A DNA stretch of 64,000 bases from Colwellia psychrerythraea 34H (GCF_000012325.1 NC_003910.7:620001-684000), one strand, 5' to 3'. Counted from the first letter of the stretch, positions 1 through 9,491 are shown. Program-made: numbers and translations. Notes: generated from the letters alone by a model not told the origin.

Positions 1-1054
1 ATTGCTTACTGTGGTTCATCCCGCAATGGCAGAGCTTAAAAAAGAAGGTGAAGCTGGACGTCGTAAAATCAGTCAATACACACGCTACGGCACTTTAGTT
101 CTAGCAACAGTACAATCAATAGCGATTGCCAGAAGTTTACCGGAAATGATGCAAGGGCTTGTTATTAATGCAGGCTTTAGTTTCTATTTCACCGCAGTAA
201 TTAGTTTGATCACTGGTACCATGTTTTTAATGTGGTTAGGTGAACAAATTACTGAACGCGGTATCGGTAATGGTATTTCGATTATTATTTTTGCAGGTAT
301 TGTTGCTGGCATGCCATCCGCGGTTGGTCAAACAGCTGAAATGGCGCGTCAAGGTGAATTGCACTTATTAGTATTATTGCTTATAGGCGTTGTGGTATTT
401 GCAGTAACTTTCTTAGTAGTATTTGTGGAACGTGGTCAACGACGTATTGTTGTTAACTACGCTAAACGTCAGCAAGGCCGTAAGGTGTTTGCTGCGCAAA
501 GTACCCATTTACCTTTGAAAGTGAATATGGCTGGTGTTATACCGCCAATCTTTGCCTCAAGTTTAATCTTGTTTCCAGGCACGCTTGCGAGCTGGTTTGG
601 TCAAGGTGACGGCCCCGTTGCTGACTTCTTACAAGGTGTTTCAGGAGCTATGTCTCCAGGACAACCTTTGTATGTAATGATGTTAGCAGCAGCAATTATA
701 TTTTTCTGTTTCTTTTACACGGCTCTTGTTTTCAATCCGCGTGAAACTGCAGATAACTTGAAAAAGTCTGGTGCGTTCATTCCAGGGATTCGTCCGGGTG
801 AACAAACATCCAAATATATTGATAAAGTCATGACACGTTTAACCCTTTGTGGTGCGGCGTATATTACCTTTGTCTGTTTGGTTCCACAGTTTATGATCAT
901 GGCATGGGACGTACAGTTCTATTTCGGCGGGACATCTTTATTGATTATCGTAGTAGTGATTATGGACTTTATGGCACAAGTACAAACGCATATGATGTCT
1001 CATCAATATGACAATGTACTTAAAAAAGCGAACTTGAAAGGCTATGGTCGTTAG
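1..1054 (+). CDS. secY: Protein translocase subunit SecY (5' end outside the window)
   Basis: SecY is the pore-forming inner-membrane subunit of the SecYEG translocon, which moves unfolded proteins across or into the membrane. The frame is open from the first base, so the start lies upstream. About 350 residues are visible, against about 440 in E. coli SecY, so roughly the first 90 are missing. The visible part follows E. coli closely: the [17 protein letters not shown] segment, [20 protein letters not shown], the cytoplasmic [19 protein letters not shown] loop that contacts SecA and the ribosome, [16 protein letters not shown], and the C-terminus [11 protein letters not shown]. Multiple hydrophobic membrane segments are evident. 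It is followed 30 bases later by rpmJ, the usual order at the end of the spc operon. Confidence 0.97.
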   Translation, partial: LLTVVHPAMAELKKEGEAGRRKISQYTRYGTLVLATVQSIAIARSLPEMMQGLVINAGFSFYFTAVISLITGTMFLMWLGEQITERGIGNGISIIIFAGIVAGMPSAVGQTAEMARQGELHLLVLLLIGVVVFAVTFLVVFVERGQRRIVVNYAKRQQGRKVFAAQSTHLPLKVNMAGVIPPIFASSLILFPGTLASWFGQGDGPVADFLQGVSGAMSPGQPLYVMMLAAAIIFFCFFYTALVFNPRETADNLKKSGAFIPGIRPGEQTSKYIDKVMTRLTLCGAAYITFVCLVPQFMIMAWDVQFYFGGTSLLIIVVVIMDFMAQVQTHMMSHQYDNVLKKANLKGYGR

Positions 1055-1084
1055 ACCGAGTTGATTTAGTTAACGGAGTATAAA

Positions 1085-1198
1085 ATGAAAGTACGTGCAT
1101 CCGTAAAAAAGATTTGTCGTAATTGTAAAGTGGTAAAGCGTAAAGGCGTAATTCGCGTTCTTTGTGTTGAACCAAAGCACAAACAAAGACAAGGTTAA
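1085..1198 (+). CDS. rpmJ: 50S ribosomal protein L36
   Basis: This 37-residue gene is too short for most ORF finders. Its product is the smallest protein of the large ribosomal subunit. Translation from ATG 1085 starts [19 protein letters not shown] and ends KHKQRQG, with the C-x2-C ... C-x4-H zinc-ribbon arrangement (CRNC, then C and H in CVEPKH) of the zinc-binding L36 form. It has its usual place between secY and rpsM, with a purine-rich ribosome site (ACGGAG) just upstream. The reading is unambiguous because both the sequence and the gene order match. Confidence 0.96.
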   Translation: MKVRASVKKICRNCKVVKRKGVIRVLCVEPKHKQRQG

Positions 1199-1230
1199 GC
1201 TTAGCTTTTAACCTAATATCTTTTAGAAGT

Positions 1231-1260
1231 GGCATTATGTAGATTTATCTGTATAATGCC
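1231..1260 (+). other. Stem-loop between rpmJ and rpsM
   Basis: GGCATTAT and ATAATGCC form an 8-bp perfect stem with a 14-base loop. No run of T follows, so it is not a clear intrinsic terminator. It lies just before the S4-binding leader, at the boundary where the spc and alpha operons meet, so it may be an attenuator or an mRNA-processing site. Only the inverted repeat itself is seen; the role is inference. Confidence 0.45.
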
Positions 1261-1280
1261 GCTTCGATTTGCAGAAAAAG

Positions 1281-1372
1281 AGAATGGTTGGGTATCCTAA
1301 CGGGCTTTCCAACCAAAGTAATTTTAATTATAAATAGGAGATGTGATTAGTGGCCCGTATCGCTGGCATTAA
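1281..1372 (+). promoter_or_regulatory. Alpha operon leader (S4-binding translational control region)
   Basis: The segment before rpsM shares the blocks GTATCCT and CGGGCTTT, a closing stem (GGTTGG 1286-1291 with CCAACC 1309-1314), TAGGAG and the GTG-GCCCGTAT start region with the E. coli alpha mRNA leader. In E. coli that leader folds into a pseudoknot over the rpsM start, and free S4 binds it to repress rpsM, rpsK, rpsD and rplQ. The rpsD gene encoding S4 is present downstream, so the autoregulatory loop is complete here. Recognised from memory of the E. coli leader; a covariance-model search (Alpha_RBS family) would test it. Confidence 0.75.
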
Positions 1373-1706
1373 CATCCCTGATCGTAAGCATGCAGTAATC
1401 GCCATTACTGCGATTTACGGTATCGGAGCTACACGTGCGAAAGCAATTTGTGCAGCTACTGGTATCGCTGAATCAACGAAGATCAGTGAATTAGACGAAG
1501 CAAAAATAGATTTGCTACGCGCTGAAGTGGATAAATTTACCGTTGAAGGTGATTTACGCCGTGAAGTTTCAATGAACATTAAACGTCTTATGGATTTAGG
1601 TTGTTACCGTGGCATTCGCCATCGTCGCAGTCTTCCTCTACGTGGTCAACGCACTAAAACAAATGCGCGTACCCGTAAAGGTCCTCGTAAGCCAATTAAG
1701 AAGTAA
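1350..1706 (+). CDS. rpsM: 30S ribosomal protein S13
   Basis: S13 sits in the head of the small subunit and contacts 5S-bearing parts of the large subunit and tRNA. The 118-residue product begins [19 protein letters not shown], carries the helix-two-turn-helix segment [17 protein letters not shown], and ends in the basic tail [18 protein letters not shown], the expected full length. The start is GTG, as in E. coli rpsM, with TAGGAG ten bases upstream. It is the first gene of the alpha operon; rpsK follows after 13 bases. Translation is probably controlled by S4 through the leader that overlaps its start. Confidence 0.97.
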   Translation: MARIAGINIPDRKHAVIAITAIYGIGATRAKAICAATGIAESTKISELDEAKIDLLRAEVDKFTVEGDLRREVSMNIKRLMDLGCYRGIRHRRSLPLRGQRTKTNARTRKGPRKPIKK

Positions 1707-1719
1707 GAGGAACTAGACA

Positions 1720-2109
1720 ATGGCTAAAACACCAGTTCGTACGCGTAAACGCGTAAAAAAACAAGTTGCTGATGGCATGGCTCATATCCATGCTTCTTTC
1801 AACAACACAATCGTGACTCTTACAGACCGTCAAGGTAATGCGTTATCTTGGGCGACTGCCGGTGGTTCAGGTTTCCGTGGTTCACGTAAATCAACTCCGT
1901 TCGCTGCGCAAGTAGCTGCAGACCGCGCAGGCGCTGTTGCAAAAGAGTTTGGCTTGAAGAATATTGAAGTGTTCGTAAAAGGTCCAGGTCCAGGTCGTGA
2001 ATCTGCTATCCGTGCCTTAAATGCTGCTGGTTTTAAAATCACCAACATTACTGACGTAACACCTATTCCTCATAATGGTTGTCGTCCTCCGAAGAAACGT
2101 CGCGTTTAA
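1720..2109 (+). CDS. rpsK: 30S ribosomal protein S11
   Basis: S11 is a platform protein of the small subunit, near the mRNA exit and the Shine-Dalgarno duplex. The 129-residue product is full length. It shows the conserved core [20 protein letters not shown], the [16 protein letters not shown] block, the [13 protein letters not shown] glycine-rich loop, and the basic end [12 protein letters not shown]. An AGAGGAAC ribosome site precedes the ATG. It lies between rpsM and rpsD, the standard alpha-operon order, so it should be co-transcribed and subject to the S4 feedback through translational coupling. Confidence 0.97.
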   Translation: MAKTPVRTRKRVKKQVADGMAHIHASFNNTIVTLTDRQGNALSWATAGGSGFRGSRKSTPFAAQVAADRAGAVAKEFGLKNIEVFVKGPGPGRESAIRALNAAGFKITNITDVTPIPHNGCRPPKKRRV

Positions 2110-2141
2110 GCGCTTTTTTTTAGGATAGTTGGAGAAAGAAA

Positions 2142-2762
2142 ATGGCTAGATATTTAGGTCCTAAGTTAAAACTTAGTCGCCGCGAAGGTACAGATTTGTT
2201 CCTTAAAAGCGGTGTTAGAGCAATTGACACTAAATGTAAAATCGAAACAATACCAGGTCAGCACGGCGCCCGTCGCGGTCGTTTGTCAGACTATGGTGTT
2301 CAACTTCGTGAAAAACAAAAAGTTCGTCGTATTTTTGGCGTGCTAGAAAAACAATTCAGTAATTACTACAAAGAAGCGGCACGTCAAAAAGGCAACACAG
2401 GTGAAAACTTGTTACAGCTTTTAGAGACTCGTTTAGATAACGTAGTTTACCGTATGGGTTATGCAAGCACTCGTGCTGAAGCCCGTCAATTAGTTAGCCA
2501 TAAGGCTATCGTGGTAAACGGCGTTGTAGTTAATATTCCATCTTTCACTGTTAAAGCTGAAGATACTGTTTCTGTTCGTGAGAAGTCTAAAACTCAAGCG
2601 CGTATTATCGCTGCTTTAGAATTAGCTGATCAACGTGAGAAACCACTTTGGGTTGAAGTAGATACTAAGAAGCTTGAAGGCGTTTTCAAACGTGTTCCAG
2701 ATCGTGCTGACTTATCTGCCGAAATTAATGAACAGTTGATTGTTGAACTTTACTCTAAGTAG
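2142..2762 (+). CDS. rpsD: 30S ribosomal protein S4
   Basis: S4 is a primary 16S rRNA-binding protein that starts 30S assembly. It also represses its own operon by binding the leader before rpsM. The 206-residue product is full length: N-terminal [21 protein letters not shown], then the S4 RNA-binding domain around residues 95-160 ([10 protein letters not shown]...[14 protein letters not shown]), and the end [12 protein letters not shown]. Only one cysteine (in the segment [17 protein letters not shown]) is present near the N-terminus, so this is the non-zinc form, as in E. coli. A GGAGAAAG site precedes the ATG. Confidence 0.97.
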   Translation: MARYLGPKLKLSRREGTDLFLKSGVRAIDTKCKIETIPGQHGARRGRLSDYGVQLREKQKVRRIFGVLEKQFSNYYKEAARQKGNTGENLLQLLETRLDNVVYRMGYASTRAEARQLVSHKAIVVNGVVVNIPSFTVKAEDTVSVREKSKTQARIIAALELADQREKPLWVEVDTKKLEGVFKRVPDRADLSAEINEQLIVELYSK

Positions 2763-2787
2763 AGTTGCACTTTAAGAGAGGACATAT

Positions 2788-3777
2788 ATGCAGGGTTCTG
2801 TAACCGAATTCCTTAGACCACGCTTAGTTGGCATTGAAACCGTTAGCCCTCGTCGTGCTAAGGTAACTTTGGAACCACTAGAACGTGGTTTTGGTCACAC
2901 TTTAGGTAATGCGTTACGTCGTATTCTTTTATCTTCAATGCCGGGTTGTGCCGTAACTGAAGTTGAAATTGACGGTGTTTTACATGAGTACAGTAGTAAA
3001 GAAGGTGTTCAAGAGGACATCATCGAAATATTGTTAAACCTTAAAGGGCTTGCAGTTATTTTAGAAGGCAAGAATGAAGCCGTTCTTACCGTAACTAAGT
3101 CTGGTGAAGGCCCTGTAACGGCAGCTGATATACAACATGACGGAGATGTAACAATTGCAAATCCTGATCATGTTATCTGCACCTTAACAGGTGAAGGTTC
3201 TATCAGCATGCGCATTAAAGTTGAAATGGGACGTGGTTATGTTCCCGCTTCTGCGCGCCGTGATGCCGAGGAAGAAGATCGTGCTATTGGTCGTTTGTTG
3301 GTTGACGCCTCATTCAGCCCAGTAGTTAGAATTGCTTATGATGTTGATTCTGCACGTGTTGAACAACGTACAGATTTAGACAAATTAGTTTTAGATATGG
3401 AAACCAATGGTACATTGGATCCGGAAGAAGCTATCCGTCGTGCTTCAACTATTCTTGCTGAACAGCTTGATGCGTTTGTTGAACTTCGTGATATCAAAGA
3501 AGTAGAGCAAGTGGAAGAAAAACCATTGTTCGACCCAATCTTGCTTCGTCCTGTTGATGATCTAGAATTAACTGTTCGTTCAGCTAACTGTCTAAAAGCA
3601 GAAGCAATTCAATACATTGGTGATTTAGTACAACGTGCTGAAGTGGAGCTTCTTAAAACGCCTAATTTAGGTAAGAAGTCTCTAACTGAAATCAAAGACG
3701 TGTTAGCGTCGCGTGGTTTGTCTCTAGGCATGCGCCTAGAAAACTGGCCACCTGAAAGCATTGTTGACAACGACTAG
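2788..3777 (+). CDS. rpoA: DNA-directed RNA polymerase alpha subunit
   Basis: The alpha dimer nucleates RNA polymerase assembly, and its C-terminal domain binds UP elements and activators. The 329-residue length equals that of E. coli. The N-terminal domain (about 1-235) has the dimer helix segment [20 protein letters not shown]. The C-terminal domain (about 250-329) has the helix-hairpin-helix [20 protein letters not shown] and [19 protein letters not shown], with the DNA-contact arginine and asparagine positions present. A strong AGAGAGGA site precedes the ATG. It lies between rpsD and rplQ, as in other gammaproteobacteria. Confidence 0.98.
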
Positions 3778-3820
3778 TTCGATCATCATTTTTTTAATAG
3801 TTAGAGAGAAGGATTAACTT

Positions 3821-4225
3821 ATGCGTCATCGTCAAAGCGGTCGCCAGTTAAACCGTAATAGCAGTCATCGTCAAGCGATGTTCCGCAATATGGCAAGCTC
3901 TTTAGTTAAGCACGGCGTTATTAAAACGACTGTTGCTAAAGCTAAAGAACTACGTCGTGTTCTTGAGCCACTGATTACATTGGCTAAGACCGACAGTGTT
4001 GCAAATCGCCGTTTAGCGTTTGCTCGTACACAAGATAAAGAAGTAGTAGGTATTTTATTCAACGAACTTGGTGCTCGTTACCAAGAACGTCCAGGTGGTT
4101 ATACTCGCATTTTAAAATGTGGTTTCCGTACTGGTGATAAAGCGCCTATGGCATATATTGAATTAGTAGACCGCCCAGTAGTAGAAGACGCTCCTGAAGT
4201 AGTTGAAGAATCAGCAGAAGCATAA
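3821..4225 (+). CDS. rplQ: 50S ribosomal protein L17
   Basis: L17 lies near the exit of the large-subunit tunnel. The 134-residue product starts [20 protein letters not shown], contains the [23 protein letters not shown] core and the [21 protein letters not shown] motif, and ends in an acidic tail (VEESAEA), which is variable among relatives. AGAGAGAAGGA precedes the ATG. It is the last gene of the alpha operon; a strong terminator follows 22 bases after the stop. Confidence 0.97.
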   Translation: MRHRQSGRQLNRNSSHRQAMFRNMASSLVKHGVIKTTVAKAKELRRVLEPLITLAKTDSVANRRLAFARTQDKEVVGILFNELGARYQERPGGYTRILKCGFRTGDKAPMAYIELVDRPVVEDAPEVVEESAEA

Positions 4226-4246
4226 ACGAAAGTTTATACTTCAATT

Positions 4247-4276
4247 AAAAAACCGAGCTTAGGCTCGGTTTTTTAT
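4247..4276 (+). terminator. Intrinsic terminator of the alpha operon
   Basis: AAAACCGAGC (4249-4258) pairs with GCTCGGTTTT (4263-4272) around a TTAG loop, followed by TTATTAT. The GC core with a flanking A/T run is a textbook Rho-independent terminator and marks the end of the ribosomal supercluster. Confidence 0.93.
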
Positions 4277-4420
4277 TATCTGAAATTTGATAAAACTATT
4301 AACCATGCATATAGTGACTATGTAGCCTTCATCGTTAAACTTGTCGCTTTCTTCCTTGACCTAAACGTAAATTCACCGTATAAAATATCTATCGTACTTT
4401 AGTTTATCCTTTGAGCCTTT

Positions 4421-5320
4421 ATGTCTTCACGCAATCCAATCATAGCAGTCACTGGCTCATCAGGAGCGGGTACATCAACAACGACTGCTTCCTTTGAGCA
4501 TATCTTTAGAACACTCGGTATATCCTCTGTCAATGTAGAAGGTGATAGCTTTCATCGCTTCTCACGACAAGAAATGGATATGGAAAAACGTAAAGCGAAA
4601 GAAGCACGGAAAAACATTAGTTACTTTGGTGATCTTGCTAATGACTTTAGCGCTTTAGAGAAACAATTTCGTGATTATAGCGAAACAGGTAGAGGACAAA
4701 TTAGGCGCTATTTACATACGTTTGATGAGGCCGTTCCGTACAATCAAATGCCAGGTACTTTTACTCCTTGGGAAGAATTTGGTGAAGGTACTGACTTGTT
4801 ATATTACGAGGGGCTTCATGGCGGTGTTGTAACTAAGGATAATGATGTAGCAAAGCATGTCGATTTGCTTATCGGCATGGTACCTATTGTTAATTTAGAG
4901 TGGATTCAAAAGATTATTCGCGATACTAATAAACGTGGGCATTCTAGAGAAGCGGTGACCGCAAGTATCGTTCGCAGTATGGAAGATTATATCTCTTTCA
5001 TCACCCCCCAGTTTTCTCGCACTCATATCAATTTCCAGCGAGTACCTACGGTAGATACCTCTAATCCATTCAGTGCTAAGGCAATCCCTAGCTTAGATGA
5101 AAGTTTTGTGGTTATTCGCTTTCGTGAAGTCAAAAATGTAGATTTTCAGTATTATCTTCGTATGATTGATGGATCATTTATGTCGCGAATTAATACCCTT
5201 GTCGTTCCTGGTGGAAAAATGGGTCTAGCGATGGAGTTAATTTTAACACCGCTAATACGGGATTTAATGGATCGTAAAAACCAAGCAAACAAACAACTAG
5301 ACTGGATGAGCGATTTATAA
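4421..5320 (+). CDS. prkB: Phosphoribulokinase-family protein (PrkB-like)
   Basis: The 299-residue product resembles the PrkB protein that many gammaproteobacteria carry near crp and yhfA. It belongs to the uridine kinase/phosphoribulokinase P-loop fold. Visible features are a Walker A loop at residues 12-20 (GSSGAGTST), the EGDSFHR segment after strand 2 (the substrate-binding region of these kinases), and LLYYEGLHGG in place of the Walker B/active-site strand. True phosphoribulokinase of the Calvin cycle is not expected here: no RuBisCO gene is seen and PrkB proteins have no proven substrate. The gene stands alone with its own upstream region. The ribosome site is weak. Confidence 0.8.
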   Translation: MSSRNPIIAVTGSSGAGTSTTTASFEHIFRTLGISSVNVEGDSFHRFSRQEMDMEKRKAKEARKNISYFGDLANDFSALEKQFRDYSETGRGQIRRYLHTFDEAVPYNQMPGTFTPWEEFGEGTDLLYYEGLHGGVVTKDNDVAKHVDLLIGMVPIVNLEWIQKIIRDTNKRGHSREAVTASIVRSMEDYISFITPQFSRTHINFQRVPTVDTSNPFSAKAIPSLDESFVVIRFREVKNVDFQYYLRMIDGSFMSRINTLVVPGGKMGLAMELILTPLIRDLMDRKNQANKQLDWMSDL

Positions 5321-5472
5321 CGATCGTTTATAAAAATTATTGATTTATATAAATACACCTCTAAAGTATCTAATTACTGTTGTTGGCTTTATATGCATTG
5401 CTTTCTGCTATTGTGTTTTATGGTATTCTGAATACTTTAATATTTGGGTCTATTAGAAGTCTTAATTTTTCA

Positions 5473-5511
5473 GCGAATAACTCTTAAAGCCAAAGTGGTA
5501 GAGTTATTCGC
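5473..5511. other. 12-bp perfect inverted repeat between convergent genes
   Basis: GCGAATAACTCT (5473-5484) and AGAGTTATTCGC (5500-5511) form a perfect 12-bp stem with a 15-base loop. It lies in the 334-base gap between the ends of the PrkB-like gene and the TPR/GGDEF gene, which face each other. No T tract follows on either strand, so it may be a Rho-assisted or bidirectional end signal, or an mRNA-protecting stem. Nothing else was recognised in this gap. Confidence 0.5.
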
Positions 5512-5654
5512 AGTACCAAAATTAGTATTAAGGTTTTGGAGAGGAATAATACGATCATTTGTGTAAACAAATTCTCTATAATTGCACGTGAGGGTAAAGA
5601 CTCTTATTAAAAGTGAAAATTACTTTATTTGCTATTTCATTGGAGTCAGTGACA

Positions 5655-7553
5655 TCAAAAGGTCTTTATATGATTTCGACCTGCTGCCTTTGCTTCATAA
5701 AGCGCTTTATCAGCTTTAAATAATAGTTCTGATAAATCGTTCTCTCCTTGGTAACTCACGACACCAGCACTGACTGTTTGTGTTAAATCGTTTGAAATGA
5801 TTGACCACTCATACTGCTCAATGTTAGTTAACAACCTATTAGCAATAGATAATGCTGTATCTATGTCGGTATCAGGCAGTAAAATTATAAATTCCTCGCC
5901 TCCAACACGACCTACAACATCACCTTTTCGAATGACATTAGATGCGATATTGGCAAGGCAAATTAACACTTGGTCACCAATATTATGGCCTAATTCATCA
6001 TTCACTAACTTAAAGTAGTCAGCATCAAAGAAAATTAGCGAGAACGGTGTTTGGTTTTTCTTACTGTAGGTAAGACACTTTTCAGCCTGAAAATAGGTTT
6101 CTCGGCGATTAGCTATCTTTGTTAATTCATCAGTAAAGGCGAGTTTTTTAAATTGGTGTTTATGATGCATTTGTTTATAAGCAAATATTGACACCAATAT
6201 TAATATAATTCCGACTAAGGTAATTATGATGAATTGCATCGATTTATTCCGTTGCAACATGTTCAATTGTATTTCTTTATCTTTAGCGTGCTGAACTAAT
6301 AAAGTATTTTCATGCTTAATTCTATCAGTATCAAAGCGAGTTTGTAATTCAGCATTTAGCTTTGTAAGCACACTTTTATCTTGTGCTAAATGAACGTGCA
6401 GATGATTTCTTAACGCAAAGTAAGCACTTTTCCAGCTTTTATTAGCCTCGTGAATATTGCTTCTGAGTAAATGGACTTTACTAAGTCCACGTTGATTTTT
6501 ATCGATTAAGAAGGCTGCTTCAGCGTTTTGTAAAGCGTGTAAGCTAGCGGGGTAATTGTTAAGTTTCAGCTGAGCATTAGCTAAATATAATTGTAAAAAA
6601 CTATACGGAGCATTAAATTCAGGTGTAATTGTACTTTCTGCTTGTTGTAATATAGTCAGCGCTTTGTCGTATTGCCCTAATGTTATTAGGTTGTTGGCGA
6701 TATTTATCGACATGTCAGCTGCAATGACTGGTTGTTTGTTGAGAAGAAACTGTTGGCTTACTTGATAACGGGTGTTGGCTTCATCTAATTTATTTAATTG
6801 CTCCAAAGAAGAGGCTATTTGAATGTTTATGCCATTGGCTTCAAATATTTTCCCTTCTTTGATGTAAATCTCTTCTAACTGTAATTGATATTTCAAAGCT
6901 GTTCTTGCATCACCAAATCGTCGATAGCTAGTCGCTAGTTCGCCTAAATTTATATTGGCCCAATAGGTTAATTTAAGTGACTCATAGTGATTTTGTGCTG
7001 TAAGTAAATCCTCAAGGGATGCGGAGTAATTGCCTTGATAAGAGTGCAGAGTGCCTCGTTGACTATGTCCATGGGCAACCAGTAGCTGTGCTTCAATGGT
7101 GTATGCTTGGTTAATTGCGGTAGTTAAATCTTTAAGTGTAGTCTCAACTTGACCTAGTAATCGTTGATAGCTGGTTTTACATAACGTTAAATCAATTGTG
7201 ATTTTTGATGGGGTATACTGGCTAAATATATCGAGTTGTTCATTTGCGTATGATATAGCTGATATTATTTGTTCATTTGTTTCGGCTTTTTGATTCCAAC
7301 ACTTTGCCCGTATATATTCTTTTTGACGTAGAAAATCATTGGAAGCAATTGTACTTTTCAATTCTTGAAGTAAGCTATCTGCTTGTTCGGGGGATGCTGG
7401 TTTATTAGTTTTAAACAACGCGATTATGACATCAGCGCGTTTATTTTCGTTAGCGTTAACCGATAAACAGAAAAAAATACTACTAATGTAACTCGCAATA
7501 ATTAAAAAAGTGACAAGACATTGCTTAATGAACAATAAATACCCCTGAAGCAT
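5655..7553 (-). CDS. Secreted/periplasmic TPR sensor diguanylate cyclase (GGDEF)
   Basis: The 632-residue protein joins a signal-anchor (about residues 10-33), a long helical TPR-type region (about 40-420, with repeats such as YHSQRGTLHSYQGNYSASLED-like helical pairs), a single membrane segment (about 440-462, FIIITLVGIILILVSIFAY) and a C-terminal GGDEF domain. The catalytic loop is GGEEF at 551-555, which is active in many diguanylate cyclases. The metal-binding FFDADYFKLVNDELGH block is intact, so c-di-GMP synthesis is likely. The TPR part should face the periplasm and the cyclase the cytoplasm. No RxxD inhibitory site was identified. It is a single gene with its promoter on the far side of 7553; the ligand is unknown. 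Confidence 0.88.
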   Translation of the reverse strand: MLQGYLLFIKQCLVTFLIIASYISSIFFCLSVNANENKRADVIIALFKTNKPASPEQADSLLQELKSTIASNDFLRQKEYIRAKCWNQKAETNEQIISAISYANEQLDIFSQYTPSKITIDLTLCKTSYQRLLGQVETTLKDLTTAINQAYTIEAQLLVAHGHSQRGTLHSYQGNYSASLEDLLTAQNHYESLKLTYWANINLGELATSYRRFGDARTALKYQLQLEEIYIKEGKIFEANGINIQIASSLEQLNKLDEANTRYQVSQQFLLNKQPVIAADMSINIANNLITLGQYDKALTILQQAESTITPEFNAPYSFLQLYLANAQLKLNNYPASLHALQNAEAAFLIDKNQRGLSKVHLLRSNIHEANKSWKSAYFALRNHLHVHLAQDKSVLTKLNAELQTRFDTDRIKHENTLLVQHAKDKEIQLNMLQRNKSMQFIIITLVGIILILVSIFAYKQMHHKHQFKKLAFTDELTKIANRRETYFQAEKCLTYSKKNQTPFSLIFFDADYFKLVNDELGHNIGDQVLICLANIASNVIRKGDVVGRVGGEEFIILLPDTDIDTALSIANRLLTNIEQYEWSIISNDLTQTVSAGVVSYQGENDLSELLFKADKALYEAKAAGRNHIKTF

Positions 7554-7756
7554 AATGATTAACGCACTATACCATCATAGAAGTTAAACTGTGCGGTTTA
7601 TCCTGTAAGGTCTCAGAAATGCGGTTCATATATGGAGCGTGTCATTGCGAGTGGTGTGTGATTACTTAAAACTGACGAGATTATGAAAATAAGTCCTTAG
7701 AGCTCTTTCTGCTTAAATGTAGGCATTCTATTTACGACCTCTTAGGGGTATGTAAA

Positions 7757-8515
7757 TTATTTACCGATAAAAAGTTCATCTAATTCTATCGCTAGTTGTG
7801 TTTTTATTTGTATTTCATCCTGAGCTGATAGTTGATGCTCACCGAGGTTAGAGTCAAGATTGAAAATATGTTGTCTCAATTCAATAGACTGTCTTGCTAG
7901 CTTACAGTGAAACAAGTTATGTGTTGTCATAACACTGTCTTTAACCTGGTATTTTGCGAGTGTATCTGTGGTTAAATGCTCACTGATTTGACTAATCTCA
8001 TGATCATTGAAGTGCTTTTTACCGTATTGATCGCGCGTCATACCTCTAATACGATAATCTATATCGATAACATCCGCTGAAAAAGCCTCGATCACATAAT
8101 CTAATACTTTTAAGGGCGAGATAATGCCACAGGTTGATAATTCTATATCAGCTCTAAAAATAGCTATGCCACTTTGTGCAGTTTCTTCTGGGTAGGTATG
8201 AATGCATAAATGGCTTTTATCTAGATGAGCCACTAAAGATTCTGGTTTTGCTTCTTCAGAAATCATTAAAGTTACACTCGCTCCTTGTGGGGTGTAATCT
8301 TGGCTCGCTATATTTAATACATTACCACCGATGGCGTGACAAACTTTAGTCAGCAGAACTTCAAGCAGTGCGCTGTTATAGGTTCGATTGATGTAGGTGT
8401 TATAACTCTCAACGGACTGAATTGAAGGTAAATAATATACCCTATATAACGAAAAGCTTAAACTTTTTGTTAAATTATTAAAGCCATACAGGGGGATTTT
8501 GTTATCAGTATTCAT
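7757..8515 (-). CDS. speD: S-adenosylmethionine decarboxylase proenzyme
   Basis: SpeD removes CO2 from S-adenosylmethionine to give the aminopropyl donor for spermidine. The 252-residue product is the E. coli type (264 residues). The segment GFNNLTKSLSFSLYRV near the N-terminus and QDYTPQGASVTLMISEE match. The self-cleavage site is LDKSH, with cleavage expected between Lys100 and Ser101 to form the pyruvoyl group. STCGIISPLKVLDY and YRIRGMTRDQYGKKHFNDHE are also conserved. It follows the OsmC-family gene by 12 bases on the same strand, so the two are probably one transcript. No speE was seen in the window. Confidence 0.95.
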   Translation of the reverse strand: MNTDNKIPLYGFNNLTKSLSFSLYRVYYLPSIQSVESYNTYINRTYNSALLEVLLTKVCHAIGGNVLNIASQDYTPQGASVTLMISEEAKPESLVAHLDKSHLCIHTYPEETAQSGIAIFRADIELSTCGIISPLKVLDYVIEAFSADVIDIDYRIRGMTRDQYGKKHFNDHEISQISEHLTTDTLAKYQVKDSVMTTHNLFHCKLARQSIELRQHIFNLDSNLGEHQLSAQDEIQIKTQLAIELDELFIGK

Positions 8516-8527
8516 AAAGTAGTAGGG

Positions 8528-8932
8528 TTACGAAGCAACAATTTCAAAGTCGTGAGTAATGTCAACTTTAGCGTTTAACATTAAGGCGACAGAACAATAT
8601 TTGTCTGCTGATAAGTTCACTGCGCGCTCAACGTGCTTAGCTGCAACATCAGCTCCAGTAATTACAAAATGCAGATGAATTTTTTCAAACAATGCGGGTA
8701 CGCTATCGACACGAGTACCAGAGATATCGACATGACAGCCGATTATGCTCTGTCTCGCCTTTTGCAATATGCTAACTACATCTACCGAAGAACATCCACC
8801 CAGAGAGATGAGTACGGCTTCCATAGGGCTAGGGGCTAAGTTACCACCATTTGCATCTAAAACCATGGTGTGGCCACTTTCTGAGGTGCCCATGAATAAC
8901 TCTTCGCCTAACCACTTTACTTGTGCTTCCAT
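8528..8932 (-). CDS. OsmC-family protein (E. coli YhfA-like)
   Basis: The 134-residue protein is of the OsmC/Ohr fold. Relatives of this class reduce organic hydroperoxides through two cysteines, but the YhfA branch has no proven substrate. It starts MEAQVKWLGEELFMG, has APSPMEAVLISLGGCSSVDVV with the first cysteine, and DKYCSVALMLN with the second, the usual spacing. It resembles E. coli YhfA along its length. In E. coli yhfA lies near crp and prkB, and here a PrkB-like gene is also close, so the neighbourhood is partly kept. It is upstream of and probably co-transcribed with speD. Confidence 0.88.
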   Translation of the reverse strand: MEAQVKWLGEELFMGTSESGHTMVLDANGGNLAPSPMEAVLISLGGCSSVDVVSILQKARQSIIGCHVDISGTRVDSVPALFEKIHLHFVITGADVAAKHVERAVNLSADKYCSVALMLNAKVDITHDFEIVAS

Positions 8933-9048
8933 AATCGACTCGATTTACAATTAATATATAGGGATTCTATCGAAGTTGAAGCCCCATCACCAGTCGTTAT
9001 GTGTAATAGAGTTTCTTATTGAAGTTAGCGCTGTAATGACAATGCTAA

Positions 9049-9119
9049 TTATACCTATTCTACTTGAATATGCTGGGTTCAGCTGGAGTTTGAAACGGCG
9101 TCAAGCGGAATGGGTATAA
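9049..9119. repeat. 71-bp TATACC-ended palindromic element
   Basis: TTATACCTATTCTACTTGA at the left and its complement at the right (ending GAATGGGTATAA) form terminal inverted repeats matching at about 16 of 19 positions. The element fills the gap between the OsmC-family gene and the DUF3802-like gene. It has no coding capacity and looks like a REP or miniature mobile element. Its ends resemble those of the other TATACC-type repeats in this window. Confidence 0.6.
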
Positions 9120-9146
9120 GAGATACTAGCTTGCTTTAATAAGAAG

Positions 9147-9491
9147 CTATTCTTTATGAATAACGGTATCAAAGAGGTTTTTGATTAAACCTGCAAATTC
9201 TTTTATGAAGGCTTGTTGTGCAGCATTAACTGGATTATTGATAACACCTGATAGGATTTCTTCAAGATCGTAAACGATAGCATCTACTTCTCGAATAATG
9301 GCATTGCGTTGATTAAAGGTCAGGTCTTGGTTTTGACTACAGACACTAATGATTTGGTCACACAGTTCTACTTCAATAGCTGACATTACGGTTTCACTAG
9401 CTTGTGCTGGTGCTGTTGAGTTTTCAAATAAACTGAGATGTTCGGTAAGGTATTCAATTATTTGAATGTAACCGTCAGTGTCTGTAACCAT
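9147..9491 (-). CDS. DUF3802-like protein of unknown function
   Basis: A 114-residue, acidic, largely helical cytoplasmic protein with no signal peptide or membrane segment. The pattern (TDGYIQIIEYLTEHLSLFE, SETVMSAIE, REVDAIVYDLEEIL, FIKEFAGLIKNLFD) fits what I recall of the DUF3802 family of Vibrio and Shewanella, which has no known role. It lies on its own between the 71-bp repeat and the end of the ast operon. The family call is from memory and moderate; that it is a real gene is well supported by codon use and length. Confidence 0.7.
   Translation of the reverse strand: MVTDTDGYIQIIEYLTEHLSLFENSTAPAQASETVMSAIEVELCDQIISVCSQNQDLTFNQRNAIIREVDAIVYDLEEILSGVINNPVNAAQQAFIKEFAGLIKNLFDTVIHKE

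Noticed and set aside
1020-1235. 71-codon minus-strand frame over the secY-rpmJ junction
   Set aside because: It is antisense to rpmJ and secY, which are certain genes, and has no ribosome site.
4421-5320. Calvin-cycle phosphoribulokinase
   Set aside because: The protein is of the PrkB type and no RuBisCO or other Calvin gene is present in the window, so a carbon-fixation role is not supported.
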